Origin: Trissonchulus latispiculum
Lineage: Eukaryota > Nematoda > Enoplea > Enoplida > Ironidae
Direction: 5' to 3'
DNA: 64,000 nucleotides
Assembly: GCA_030248195.1 (NCBI GenBank)
Contig: JASAND010007645.1
Span: forward strand, 90,814-154,813
In this document: in pieces, positions 35,227 to 43,508 of the stretch
Layout of the letters: each line of letters opens with the position of its first letter
Numbering within the stretch: position 1 is the first letter of the stretch
Notes under the pieces: model-generated
Databases searched by the model: none
The model's input: the letters and a program-made list of their open reading frames with translations, nothing else
Told to the model about the DNA's origin: nothing
Position numbers and translations under genes: made by a program

Positions 35227-36009
35227 TTAGTAGAGGGGGTTGTTGTCGTCGGATTCCTCGCCGTCGTCGTAGGGCGGCGGGGACGGGGCATACGGGCTGC
35301 CCGAGGAGAGGAAGTAATCCGCCGGCAAGTGGCAGGTTCCGAAGAAGGAACGCTGTCGCGGCGGGGATTGGATGGGGCGCTGGGCCTCCTTCTGGCCGTA
35401 GCGCCAGGCGTCACTGTCGGCGCCCGAAGACTGTGGGCTGGAGCTGGAGCCCTCGTTTCCAGAAGAACCAGAAGAACCTTCATTCCCATTCCTACCCCGG
35501 TTCAATGGGTTGGTGTTGTACTTGGGGGGCGGAATGTTGGCTAGGGCCTGATTTTTCGTGTAATAGTTCGGAAACTCGCCAAACGGGTGGTTGGTGTGGT
35601 AGTTGGCCACCGGCTTGAAGCGGGAGTCGTCCAGCAGGCGCATGATGCGCTGGCGGAACTCCTCCAACGGAGAGATGAAACGGGCCTGGTCCGCCATGGA
35701 GGATTCCCAGGGATGGGATTTGAGGAGGAAGATCCGGAATTCCGCATTGACAATCTCCTGGAGGGGAAGTCGAGGGTTGTATGGGTCGCTGTTGTCGTTA
35801 TCAATTTGCAGGTGGCGCAGGGCCACGGCGGAGGGGTTCTGGGGGTCTGGCAAGGGGCCATAGAAAATGCCCAGGGGATAGGGATCCTCTGCCGGCATCT
35901 CAAGTAGCAGGCGGCAGGCATGGTCGTAATTTTCGGGCCGGTGAGCGGGATGGTTGCTCGGACTGAGGTAGAATGGGTGGAGCTGGCTATGAGATTGACG
36001 CCGGGTCAA
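35227..36009 (-). CDS. Retroelement accessory ORF 2, PPPY-containing C-terminus
   Basis: 260 codons from a TTG at 36009; no ATG is available near the N-terminus, and the frame overlaps the preceding ORF by four bases. It therefore probably continues that ORF after a frame change, or is joined by splicing. The N-terminal 140 residues look globular (HACRLLLEMP, LPLQEIVNAEFRIFLL, FRQRIMRLLDD). The C-terminal half is low-complexity: an asparagine/glycine/serine stretch (RNGNEGSSGSSGNEGSSSS), then APSPPPYDDGEESDDNNPLY at the end. PPPY is a classic late-domain or WW-ligand motif, as also seen in this element's Gag. I do not recognise a family. GC content is far above the flanking DNA, as for the other retroelement ORFs. 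Confidence 0.55.
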   Translation of the reverse strand: MTRRQSHSQLHPFYLSPSNHPAHRPENYDHACRLLLEMPAEDPYPLGIFYGPLPDPQNPSAVALRHLQIDNDNSDPYNPRLPLQEIVNAEFRIFLLKSHPWESSMADQARFISPLEEFRQRIMRLLDDSRFKPVANYHTNHPFGEFPNYYTKNQALANIPPPKYNTNPLNRGRNGNEGSSGSSGNEGSSSSPQSSGADSDAWRYGQKEAQRPIQSPPRQRSFFGTCHLPADYFLSSGSPYAPSPPPYDDGEESDDNNPLY

Positions 36010-36710
36010 GGGCGCGTCGGTTTGGATGCCCGGGTCATCCGAATTGGGCGAAGCGGGCGGTGATGGGCAACCGTGCCCAGGAAGGCGGTATGGTGCTGGG
36101 TGGCACCAGAGGGCGAAGTCGGGGCAGCCTGTCGCAGAGGGGCTCGTGGGCCCGTGGCAGAGGCAGCCGCGATGGTAGACGAGGTTCTAGGCATGGGGAC
36201 CGGGGCCCGGTGGGCCACAGGTCCTGGAATTGGGGAACCGAAAGACGGGATACCCAGGTTACGGCAGGTCTGCCGAACCTGGTAAATCGGTACTGGCTGA
36301 TCCAAATGAAGTGCCTGGAACTGGTGGGGGATTGGAATCTCTTCTGGCTCCGGCAACAGAGGGGTCCTACGCTGTGGCACTGGAGCTGGCTGGGCTCCTA
36401 AAGAGGGCGGAGCCGGGGCCCGGGCAGAGTCCTGACGGGCCTGGCTGGCTTCGAACTGCTGAATTTCTCGTTGAGCTGCCTGGACAGCTCTGAGATGCTG
36501 AACCAGGACATTGGTGGGGGTGTCCACGGCGTCTGGAACACGCTGAGGGCGGTCCGAACGCGGGAAAGAGCCTGGAGGTGAAGTAGTAGCTGATGCCGTC
36601 GGACCCGGGGCCGCAGCAGGTTGCTGGGCCTGCTCTGAATTCCGGGCCGGTGCCCGGTGCGGGGCTGTATTGACTATTGGCCCTGATAACTTCTTCGAAT
36701 ACGGATCCAT
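36006..36710 (-). CDS. Retroelement accessory ORF 1, proline/alanine-rich
   Basis: 234 codons from ATG at 36710. The start lies eight bases after ACTTTCAGTTGTTTTAG, a good 3' splice site, so translation from a spliced subgenomic mRNA is likely. Composition is rich in P, A, R and Q, with low predicted order. One possible coiled segment (LVQHLRAVQAAQREIQQFEA) lies about residues 68-87. It ends in TGA, overlapping the TTG of accessory ORF 2 by four bases. No domain is recognised. It could be the N-terminal half of a single ~490-residue protein with the next ORF, in analogy with the frameshifted NADAR pair upstream. Confidence 0.55.
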   Translation of the reverse strand: MDPYSKKLSGPIVNTAPHRAPARNSEQAQQPAAAPGPTASATTSPPGSFPRSDRPQRVPDAVDTPTNVLVQHLRAVQAAQREIQQFEASQARQDSARAPAPPSLGAQPAPVPQRRTPLLPEPEEIPIPHQFQALHLDQPVPIYQVRQTCRNLGIPSFGSPIPGPVAHRAPVPMPRTSSTIAAASATGPRAPLRQAAPTSPSGATQHHTAFLGTVAHHRPLRPIRMTRASKPTRP

Positions 36711-36725
36711 GAGTAACCTAAAACA
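36711..36725 (-). promoter_or_regulatory. Candidate 3' splice site before accessory ORF 1
   Basis: On the minus strand the sequence CAGTTGTTTTAG precedes GTTACTC and the ATG. A pyrimidine-rich run and AG fit an acceptor. Confidence 0.5.
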
Positions 36726-36836
36726 ACTGAAAGTCCCAATTTGCTGAAATTGGCAAAAGCTAAAATTGGTCTAAAAATGTAGTTCCTAGCTCTATAACGC
36801 GTGGAACTTCTCATGGGAGGTGCGGAGGGTGATCGG

Positions 36837-36950
36837 TGTGCCTATCAGCACAAAATCGCCAGATTGCTCCTGTAAGCTGCACTGAAGTGCCTAACAGCAC
36901 GAATTTGAGCCAATCTACTCCATGACAGATGTTATGTGCCTATCAGCACA
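36837..36950. repeat. Three small hairpins at 49-bp spacing
   Basis: TGTGCCTATCAGCACA (36837), AGTGCCTAACAGCAC (36886) and TGTGCCTATCAGCACA (36935) are near-identical hairpins, GTGC-loop-GCAC, placed exactly 49 bp apart between the NADAR-extension ORF and accessory ORF 1. Confidence 0.75.
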
Positions 36951-37180
36951 AATGTGGGTCTGGAAACCCAAGATTGCCGAAGATTCTGAAAAGGTGCGGG
37001 AAGTTGTGGAAAACTGCGGAAAATAACAAAATGTAGCGAAAACAGTTTCCCATTTTACTAGCTTTTTAATCCCATCCCGAAAGTACACTCTACAAAACAT
37101 AGCACACAATACAAAGACAATTAGATCCTGAAACACATCTATACAAGGTAGGAACTGTCACAATTTCTCTGGCGTGCTGG

Positions 37181-37801
37181 CTAGTCCCAGCGGCTGCGTC
37201 TGCGCTGCTTCGGCGCAGGCTGTTGGGGTTCCAAGGTCAGGGACATTAGGGCAGGAAGTGTCGCCGTCGGAGGTGAGGGCCGTTTCTTCGCCGGCTTATT
37301 TGGAGGTGGAGGCGGCACTTTGGGCCGCGGAGCGGGATTAAAGTTCTCCGCATACAGTGGGGACAGTTTCTGGGGTCTCTTCTGCTTGTAATCATTGAAT
37401 GAGACCCGTTTCACAGGGGGGCTATTCAAGGCCGTTTTGAGGCGGTCCAGGGACGCCGGACTGAGCTGAGTGGACTCCGTGGCCACGATTGGCACGGGAT
37501 CCTGCGGGAAGAAGCAGGTGCCATCATTCCGGATGGCATAGCAGCTCCAAATAAGGGCGGCTCGGGCAGGGTGGTCCTTCAGGTAGGCCACAGGGTCAAC
37601 CTCGGTAGGGGTCAGGAGGATGGTCGGGAAAGCCTTGAAAGTGGGATAAGGGTCGGCGAAGGGAAACGGATGCCGGAGGGCCTTGTCCAACTTGCCCATC
37701 TCGGTCTGGATGAGCTGACGGGGATCATCGTGGAGGCTGAGGTTCAGCTCCGGAAGGGTGTAGATTCGAATCAGCAGCGGGGAGCGGCAGGCCATTGCCA
37801 C
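37181..37801 (-). CDS. C-terminal extension of the NADAR protein in a second frame
   Basis: 206 codons, opening inside the end of the NADAR ORF (30-nt overlap). The frames differ at a run of seven C's (minus strand; plus 37817-37823). One extra C would join both into a single protein of nearly 490 residues. The first ~110 residues look folded (LPELNLSLHDDPRQL, PTILLTPTEVDPVAYL, ARAALIWSCYAIRNDGTCFF). Then comes KRVSFNDYKQKRPQ, containing an RVxF-type motif of the kind that docks protein phosphatase 1, and a proline-rich tail ending KQRRRSRWD, a possible nuclear-localisation patch. The internal ATG at 37801 could also serve as an independent start. Motif-based roles are speculative. Confidence 0.5.
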   Translation of the reverse strand: MAMACRSPLLIRIYTLPELNLSLHDDPRQLIQTEMGKLDKALRHPFPFADPYPTFKAFPTILLTPTEVDPVAYLKDHPARAALIWSCYAIRNDGTCFFPQDPVPIVATESTQLSPASLDRLKTALNSPPVKRVSFNDYKQKRPQKLSPLYAENFNPAPRPKVPPPPPNKPAKKRPSPPTATLPALMSLTLEPQQPAPKQRRRSRWD

Positions 37802-38652
37802 CCGCAGACATCTGACGGGGGGGCTCGGAGGATCGGGAGAAAGAGGGTGCCGGGATCTCCAGTGTGTTCCCGGATATGCTCCAGCAATTGTTCATTGGCC
37901 AGGGCATGGCCACCAATCACCAGAACTCGGGGGGTAGGGTAGAAGCCGTCCGGGTTGGCAATGTAGACCCGGAGATATTCCAAGATTTGGCCAAGGAGGT
38001 TGGCAGCATTTCCGGTTCTTCCAAACAGCATGACCGTGCTGTCAACTTGGGCTTTGGAGCTGGGGCCAATCAGGAGCCGGATCTGAAACAGGTCCAGCCC
38101 AATTCCCGAATAGGTATCCCTGGTGGCCTCGACCAGGGGCATGTTGCCCGTGGCCATCAAGGCTTCGCGGAAGTATGGGATCTGGAATTTGGTATAGACC
38201 AATGCTCCCACGAGCAAGGTCTTCAGCAGAAGGACGGAGGAGGAGTGGGGGAGAAGGCCGCTTGGGTTCAGGAGGTTACCAGCGGCGATCTTCACTTCGA
38301 GAGGCTTCCCGATTCGGAGCAGGCGGCGGCCGTTGTACTTATCGCCGTAGAGGTGGGCCAGGACACCGTGGTAGAGATGCTCCACGGTCAGGCCTTTGTA
38401 ATCCAGGAACTTAATGGGCTGGTCCACCCATTTTCCTTTCTCATCCTTGACCTGGGGAAGGGTGGCAAAGTTGGACAACTTTGCGGAAAGGTCATCCGCG
38501 TTACTGCGGAAGTAGAGGATAGACTCCTCGGTCGAGGGGGAATAGGGAAACCGGAAAATTCCCAGCTGCTGAAGGACAGGCAGGGTCCGGATTTGGTCCA
38601 CGTTAGGAGGGGGGCCGACGGCAAAGTTCTGACTTTGTGGGGCGGCAGACAT
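37771..38652 (-). CDS. NADAR (YbiA-like) domain protein of the retroelement
   Basis: 293 codons from ATG at 38652. NADAR proteins handle ADP-ribose-type metabolites or remove ADP-ribose from nucleobases; they are known in bacteria, eukaryotes and large DNA viruses. The signature runs in order: LYFRSNADD (46-54), LSNF (59-62), DYKGLTVEHLYHG (84-96), YGDKYNGRRLLRIG (102-115) and FREALMATGNMPLVEA near 161-176, followed by the family's GIGLD at 183-187. The usual tryptophan before GIGL is serine here, so activity is uncertain. The N-terminal ~40 residues and residues 190-290 are outside the domain. The ATG follows a strong 3' splice site. The frame ends after a C7 run, where it probably should continue into the 37181-37801 frame. 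Confidence 0.7.
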   Translation of the reverse strand: MSAAPQSQNFAVGPPPNVDQIRTLPVLQQLGIFRFPYSPSTEESILYFRSNADDLSAKLSNFATLPQVKDEKGKWVDQPIKFLDYKGLTVEHLYHGVLAHLYGDKYNGRRLLRIGKPLEVKIAAGNLLNPSGLLPHSSSVLLLKTLLVGALVYTKFQIPYFREALMATGNMPLVEATRDTYSGIGLDLFQIRLLIGPSSKAQVDSTVMLFGRTGNAANLLGQILEYLRVYIANPDGFYPTPRVLVIGGHALANEQLLEHIREHTGDPGTLFLPILRAPPSDVCGWQWPAAPRC

Positions 38653-38680
38653 AGCTGAAACAATGAAAACGAACAATAAC
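38653..38680 (-). promoter_or_regulatory. Candidate 3' splice site before the NADAR ORF
   Basis: On the minus strand GTTCGTTTTCATTGTTTCAG is followed by CT and the ATG. The long pyrimidine run and CAG make this the best acceptor match in the element. Confidence 0.65.
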
Positions 38681-39240
38681 TTACGGCATAGTGATCAAAG
38701 TCTATACAATTCGAGCTGAAACATCAAAAAGTACATAGAGCAAGGGCATAATACATAATTTTTTGCACATTTTGAAGCGGGGGGAACACTTATCCCCGGA
38801 CAATTCTGGCATTACAATCAAACATATTTTACAGTACAATTCTTCTTTTTATTATACAATAACACACATTTTTTTGTATTTTCTATTGTTATCCTTCGGG
38901 AGCAACCGTATGATCGCCTGCTCGGCATAAACTTAATGTTTTAGAATTTTAATATTAGTTATTATTGATTTGCAGTTATCGTGAGCTATTCGTTTGTTAT
39001 TATTTCGTGCAATTTTGATACATTTTAGTAATCGTTTCAGTAGTGGGTAGAGTTACGCCACTACGATTGGGAAACTAGCAAAAACACATTTCAAGCCGGT
39101 TATTCATGCTACTAGTAGAATACAATGAGATAAGCGCTAATTAAGAGTAGAAGTTGTAATTTTTGAACCTCGTACTGTTGCTCCCGGGCCGCTCTAACAA
39201 ATAGTGCAGCCCATGATGTTAATAATCATACCACAAACAA
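38681..39240. other. Intergenic region of the retroelement
   Basis: AT-rich noncoding stretch between the OTU tail and the NADAR acceptor. Nothing codes; a branch point and intron sequence would be expected here if NADAR is spliced. Confidence 0.4.
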
Positions 39241-39492
39241 TTAGTTGGCCTTTTCGGCCAACCGGGCAGACCGTCTTATGGGACGGACGGACGCTGCCCA
39301 AGACCTGATAATCAACGGTCTAGTGGTATGGAAAGGCACCATACGGCCTTTTTCTATGTCGAGAACCAACATATAGTGGTTGCGATTTACATGCCAAATA
39401 TAGATCCCACGGGGGTCAGGATCTGGTTCGGAGCTGAAAGTGCGGGGCTGATAGGCTGTCCACATCCAATAGTTATTCTTAGGGTTGGTCAC
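39241..39492 (-). CDS. Detached C-terminal piece of the OTU-like domain
   Basis: The frame contains NPKNNYWMWTAYQPRTF and IYIWHVNRNHYMLVL. A hydrophobic strand followed by N-H-Y is how OTU cysteine-protease domains end, with the histidine completing the catalytic pair begun by DGNC. The matching N-terminal part ends at 40506, about 1 kb upstream in the minus sense, in a frame truncated after IIVY. The tail is basic (RPIRRSARLAEKAN). Start codons are absent (GTG at 39492), so this is an internal fragment and not a separate gene. Confidence 0.55.
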   Translation of the reverse strand: MTNPKNNYWMWTAYQPRTFSSEPDPDPRGIYIWHVNRNHYMLVLDIEKGRMVPFHTTRPLIIRSWAASVRPIRRSARLAEKAN

Positions 39493-40505
39493 TTTTACCC
39501 TTTACCACCCCTTTTGTCATTGGGGCGCGGAACGCCGGGTACCGTTCCATATACATCTTACAATAAAAAAAGGAAGAAAGATAATTCGTTAAAGTTAAAC
39601 TCAAAAGCCCACTTTTTTGCAAAAGAACAAAACAACTGAACGAACCGCCCCCTTGTCCTGGGCGGGGTCCCCGCGGGATTGCCCTGTTTTACCCAGACTA
39701 GAAACAAAACGAATGCCCGAAACAAACAAAAAGTAACCTTTAAACCAGCTTAACCAAAAAGAATTAAATTAAAAACGAAAAAGGTCATAATAAGATGTAT
39801 ATATCCAAGCTTCCCAATATTTCCTTTTCCGAAATATTGATCACAAGGAGCACGACTCGCTCTTCGATCACCCAAAGGGGTCGAGCTTACCGTGGCCTGA
39901 CTGTACATTGAGCCGACTCGAGTACTGCAGAGAAGACTTGCTGGCCCAAATTACTTTTGTTGTTTGTTTAAAGGGTGACCAGGAATTCCAAGCTGAGAGT
40001 ACACAAGCCGACCGGTTGGTGACCCAGTCGATAGCGATCCCCGAGATATTCTCCTTAAGTAAGGCCAATACCTCATCTCTGAGAGACATCCAACATCTCT
40101 GTTGGTGGGAACCGACGGTCTGATCCGTGCCAATCTGCCGACCATACACGAACTTTGACAGTTTTCACCAACCTGGCCTGTTCACCGATCGATACCTTCT
40201 CCGGGGGGACTTGCCGGAGGTAAAATTGGCCAATATGGAGCTTCAGCTCCCCGTAGCTTCGCCCCATATTAAAGCAGACCCTATGCACCGACCAGCTTAG
40301 GTGTGGACTGTCATCCACGTACCACGCATTGCCACTTGTCATCTGCCTATTACAGATGCCAGCCCAACAATGCGCCGACTAGACGGTACCACGGTAGGAT
40401 GTTAATTCATCCTTCGTCAGACACGAGGGCCTTCAGTATCTCCCTTGCAGTATATCATGATTTTACGTGCCCCTGGATCCTCACGGATCCACCGCCGCCT
40501 GTTGT
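39493..40505. other. ~1-kb sequence interrupting the OTU domain
   Basis: Separates the two halves of the OTU-like domain. A strong hairpin (TTGTCTACAA ... TTGTAGACAA, 40504-40548) sits at one edge, and the OTU frame terminates inside it. The other edge has GGCGCGGAACGCCGGGTAC (39524-39542), nearly identical to 34017-34035. Two minus-strand open frames of ~90 codons (39868-40342) have no recognised domain. Insertion, retained intron or rearrangement are all possible; I could not define GT-AG borders that restore the frame. Confidence 0.45.
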
Positions 40506-41696
40506 CTACAATCCTTGGGGAGCGTACCCCCTTGGTTTGTAGACAATGATAGGGGTGTTTAGGGTAGCAGTGGCCAGCAGCAATTCAGCGTCTGCTGCGA
40601 ACTTCTTATCCGTGGTAAGTTGCGCAAGATCGTATTGTCCGCCTTCGTAGCGGTTCAGGGCCTCAACGGCGTCAGGGTGATGATTGAGGTAGTCTTCCAT
40701 CAGCCACCGAATTCGGGCATGGCGGTCTTCGGTGCCATATATGGCAATGGCTATGACGCGATAGAAGCAATTGCCGTCGGGATTCACGTCCAGGACCACG
40801 GTGGGATAGGTGAGGGCTAGGTCATCGCCCCAATCATGAAGGTGTGGGTTTTCTCTAATGGTGTCGTCTCCCAATCGGCGGGCTTGGTACTCGAGCCAAT
40901 CATTGTTGATGGGGACCCAGTTCAATCTCACTGGGGCATCAGCGATGAGTTCTGGTTCGGAATCCGCTGCCGCATCGCTGTATTGATCCAAGGGCTTCCG
41001 GATATCCGGAGATCGGGGTCTCGGGGACGGAGGTCTGTCTTCCCCTTGTTGAGACCCGACGGTAGGCGCGTTCGACAGGACGTCCTCGTCTGAAGAGACA
41101 TCTTCCACTAGATTGGGGTCAGCGTCAGCGGGCTGCAGCTGGTCCTCTGGTGACAAGGGCAGGACGTGGGGGGCCTGGATGGGCTTCAGGCGCCTAAAAT
41201 TTAACATATGAACCTGGCCTTTTCGGGAATGGACCAGTCGGATGTGAGCCACGGGAGGGCGAACGCTGATGATACGGTAAGGACCGCCGTACAAAGGAAG
41301 GAGTTTATGGCTTATGCCTTCCTTACCAGGCCTTTGTGGGATTTTGACCATGACGAGATCACCTGGCATAAATGCGATTTGTCGTACACCCTTGTTGTAG
41401 TTTCTCTCTTGATTGATCTGGGCAACCTGGATGTGGTCTCGGGCATACTGCCATGCTTTCCGAAGTCCTTCAGAGACTTGGGCTACGTAGTCCGGGACAC
41501 GGGGGATTTCGGACTGGGTCAGCAGTTTGTAGCTGTTCGGTAGGGTAGGATCCCATCCATGGGAGAGATAGAACTGGGTTTCAGCTGTTGATGCGTGGAC
41601 GCTGGCATTGTAGGCGAACACGCAGTAGGGGACCATTCTGTCCCAATCCAGGTGCTGTTCCACGGTCGTTCTCAACATATGCTTGAGGGTTCTGTG
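40506..41696 (-). CDS. Integrase C-terminal region fused to an OTU-like protease domain (N-terminal part)
   Basis: Same frame as the integrase core at 41697-43508 and separated from it by one TGA. The first ~100 residues continue the integrase (WDRMVPYCVFAYNASVHAST). LYGGPYRIISVRPP at 129-142 is a GPY/F module that contacts DNA. An acidic, proline-rich linker (170-245) leads to an OTU-like domain from about 293: NPDGNCFYRVIAIAIYG, with D301 and C304 as catalytic candidates, then HARIRWLMEDYL and DAELLLATATLNTPIIVY. OTU domains are cysteine proteases, mostly deubiquitinases. The frame stops at residue 390 before the expected histidine segment, which lies at 39241-39492. Pol polyproteins with OTU are rare; a ubiquitin-directed role is inference. 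Confidence 0.7.
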   Translation of the reverse strand, partial: HRTLKHMLRTTVEQHLDWDRMVPYCVFAYNASVHASTAETQFYLSHGWDPTLPNSYKLLTQSEIPRVPDYVAQVSEGLRKAWQYARDHIQVAQINQERNYNKGVRQIAFMPGDLVMVKIPQRPGKEGISHKLLPLYGGPYRIISVRPPVAHIRLVHSRKGQVHMLNFRRLKPIQAPHVLPLSPEDQLQPADADPNLVEDVSSDEDVLSNAPTVGSQQGEDRPPSPRPRSPDIRKPLDQYSDAAADSEPELIADAPVRLNWVPINNDWLEYQARRLGDDTIRENPHLHDWGDDLALTYPTVVLDVNPDGNCFYRVIAIAIYGTEDRHARIRWLMEDYLNHHPDAVEALNRYEGGQYDLAQLTTDKKFAADAELLLATATLNTPIIVYKPRGYAPQGL

Positions 41697-43508
41697 TCAC
41701 CGCTCGATTTGTCCATTGCTGGAGGGGTTGTACTTAGTGGTTTCGATCTTCTTGACGTCGGCCAATTTACAAATGGCCTTGTTGAGGGCGGAGACGAACT
41801 GGGTGCCCTGATCACTGACCAATTTCCTTGGGGCACCAAACTTCAAGAGAACGTGTTCCACAAACACGAAAGCAGTCACCAGCGCCGTGGCGACGCGGAC
41901 CGGTACGGCCACGACATATTTGGAGAAGGAATCGATAAAGGAGATGATGTAACGATGTCCATGTATAGAGGGTCTCCGCATATCCATAATATCCACGTGG
42001 ACGCGATCAAAGGGTTCTGAAGGGGGAATCGTGTGCAGGTGCGCGTTCTTTGTGCGCTGAGGGGCCTTGTGGGCCATACACACACGGCAGAAATTCACCC
42101 AATCACGAACTGAGGCCCAGAGTGAGGGCCACCAGTAGTTTCGCTGGATTCGGGCATGAGTCCGGGCGACGCCCAGATGTCCTGCAAAGGGGCTGTCATG
42201 CGCGGCCATAAGCACGTGATTTCGCAGGGGAATGGGCACGGCCAATTGTCGGGACGTTTCGTCTCGGGATTTGGACAGGCGGTACAGAACATCATCTTCG
42301 ATGATGAAATCTGTAGCGGCAGAAGTGACCTTCACGGCTTTTGTGAAGTCCGTGGGTAGAGTGTCGTACATCAGATAATTCCGGATGGAAGCATAGAATG
42401 TGCCGTTTTGCTGCTGCTCGATCAATCTGTCCCAAATTGTGTTCATCAGATTCAGTGGCTCTTCCATGGGAACTGCAGGAGGTGCGTCTGCAGGGTGTTG
42501 GCTGGGTGGTACCCGCGAGCTTAGCATCTCGCCGGGGGGTGCAGCAAAGAACTCTTCGTCCCAGGATCCGGAGGTCATGGAGTCAGGTCGGTGGGCCTCT
42601 TCAGGGGCTTGCTGTGGCGCTTCTGATTGCTGGGATTCCTGATCTTCCGTTTCTCCCTGAGAAGGGGTTGTGTCAGAATCAATTCCTTTAGCAGCGGCAG
42701 GGACATCTGCAATTTGCAGCGGCTTCTCCTCGGTTGAGCTGCTTTGCATATCGAGGTCTTTTCTTTCTCGATCACTGGCCAAACTTCCAGCCAGTTGAAT
42801 CTTGGGCTGCGGCGGTCGTACGGTAGCAGCGGCACTTTCTGCGTCTGCTGCATCCAAATTGCGAAGGGTGAGGGTCTGGAGCTGTTCTCGCAGGTCATCG
42901 AGGCTGTGCCTAGCTTGCCGTTTCTGAGTCTCCATGGTGAGACGACCCGGCGTCGGGTGACAAGCTATCAGGCAATTTACAGCTCCAATAAGCTGATCAG
43001 CCACTTCTGGTTCCACAGGAGGGGTAATGACCCGGACATTTAGCGGGGCATCAGGTTTCGGCCCAGCAATATCCCTGAACAGTGGGTTTCGGGACAACCC
43101 GTCGGCATTGCTATTTTCCTTTCCCGGGCGGTGCTTGATGTCAAAGGTATATTCACTGAGTTCAACACGCCAACGGGCTAACCGAGAGTTCTGCGGCGGA
43201 GCAGTCATAAGCCATCGCAGGGCGGAGTGGTCCGTAACGACTAGGAACGGGGGTCCGCCGTACAGGAAATGTCGAAAATGCTGGATCCCAAACTTGATTG
43301 CCAAGCACTTCTTGTCGTGGGTGCTGTAATTCTTCTCGTGTTTCTTGAGGGATCGTGCTGCATAGGCGACGGGGTGCTCTTTGCCATCTTCCTGTTCCTG
43401 CGACAGGACAGCACCGAGGCCGAGATCAGAGGTGTTCCTTTTTCTTGAGCTGATACAGTGGACTGGCCAGGGAAGCGAAGCCCTTGATGAATTTGGCGTA
43501 ATAGGCAC
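41697..43508 (-). CDS. RNase H (degenerate) and integrase catalytic core
   Basis: 603 codons without a natural start. RNase H occupies about residues 26-145: SDLGLGAVLSQ, YSTHDKKCLAIKFG, VVTDHSALRWL, ADGLSRNPL. The first catalytic aspartate is missing because the RT-RNase H junction is deleted, and the conserved glutamate after THDK is lysine (residue 67), so this RNase H should be inactive as read. A ~270-residue acidic, Q/E/P-rich linker follows, which is unusually long. Integrase then has the zinc module H437, H444, C474, C477 and the triad D506 (HVDIM), D566 (SDQGTQF), E602 (NGQIER). A TGA directly follows R603, cutting off the C-terminal domain unless read through. Confidence 0.85.
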   Translation of the reverse strand: MPITPNSSRASLPWPVHCISSRKRNTSDLGLGAVLSQEQEDGKEHPVAYAARSLKKHEKNYSTHDKKCLAIKFGIQHFRHFLYGGPPFLVVTDHSALRWLMTAPPQNSRLARWRVELSEYTFDIKHRPGKENSNADGLSRNPLFRDIAGPKPDAPLNVRVITPPVEPEVADQLIGAVNCLIACHPTPGRLTMETQKRQARHSLDDLREQLQTLTLRNLDAADAESAAATVRPPQPKIQLAGSLASDRERKDLDMQSSSTEEKPLQIADVPAAAKGIDSDTTPSQGETEDQESQQSEAPQQAPEEAHRPDSMTSGSWDEEFFAAPPGEMLSSRVPPSQHPADAPPAVPMEEPLNLMNTIWDRLIEQQQNGTFYASIRNYLMYDTLPTDFTKAVKVTSAATDFIIEDDVLYRLSKSRDETSRQLAVPIPLRNHVLMAAHDSPFAGHLGVARTHARIQRNYWWPSLWASVRDWVNFCRVCMAHKAPQRTKNAHLHTIPPSEPFDRVHVDIMDMRRPSIHGHRYIISFIDSFSKYVVAVPVRVATALVTAFVFVEHVLLKFGAPRKLVSDQGTQFVSALNKAICKLADVKKIETTKYNPSSNGQIER

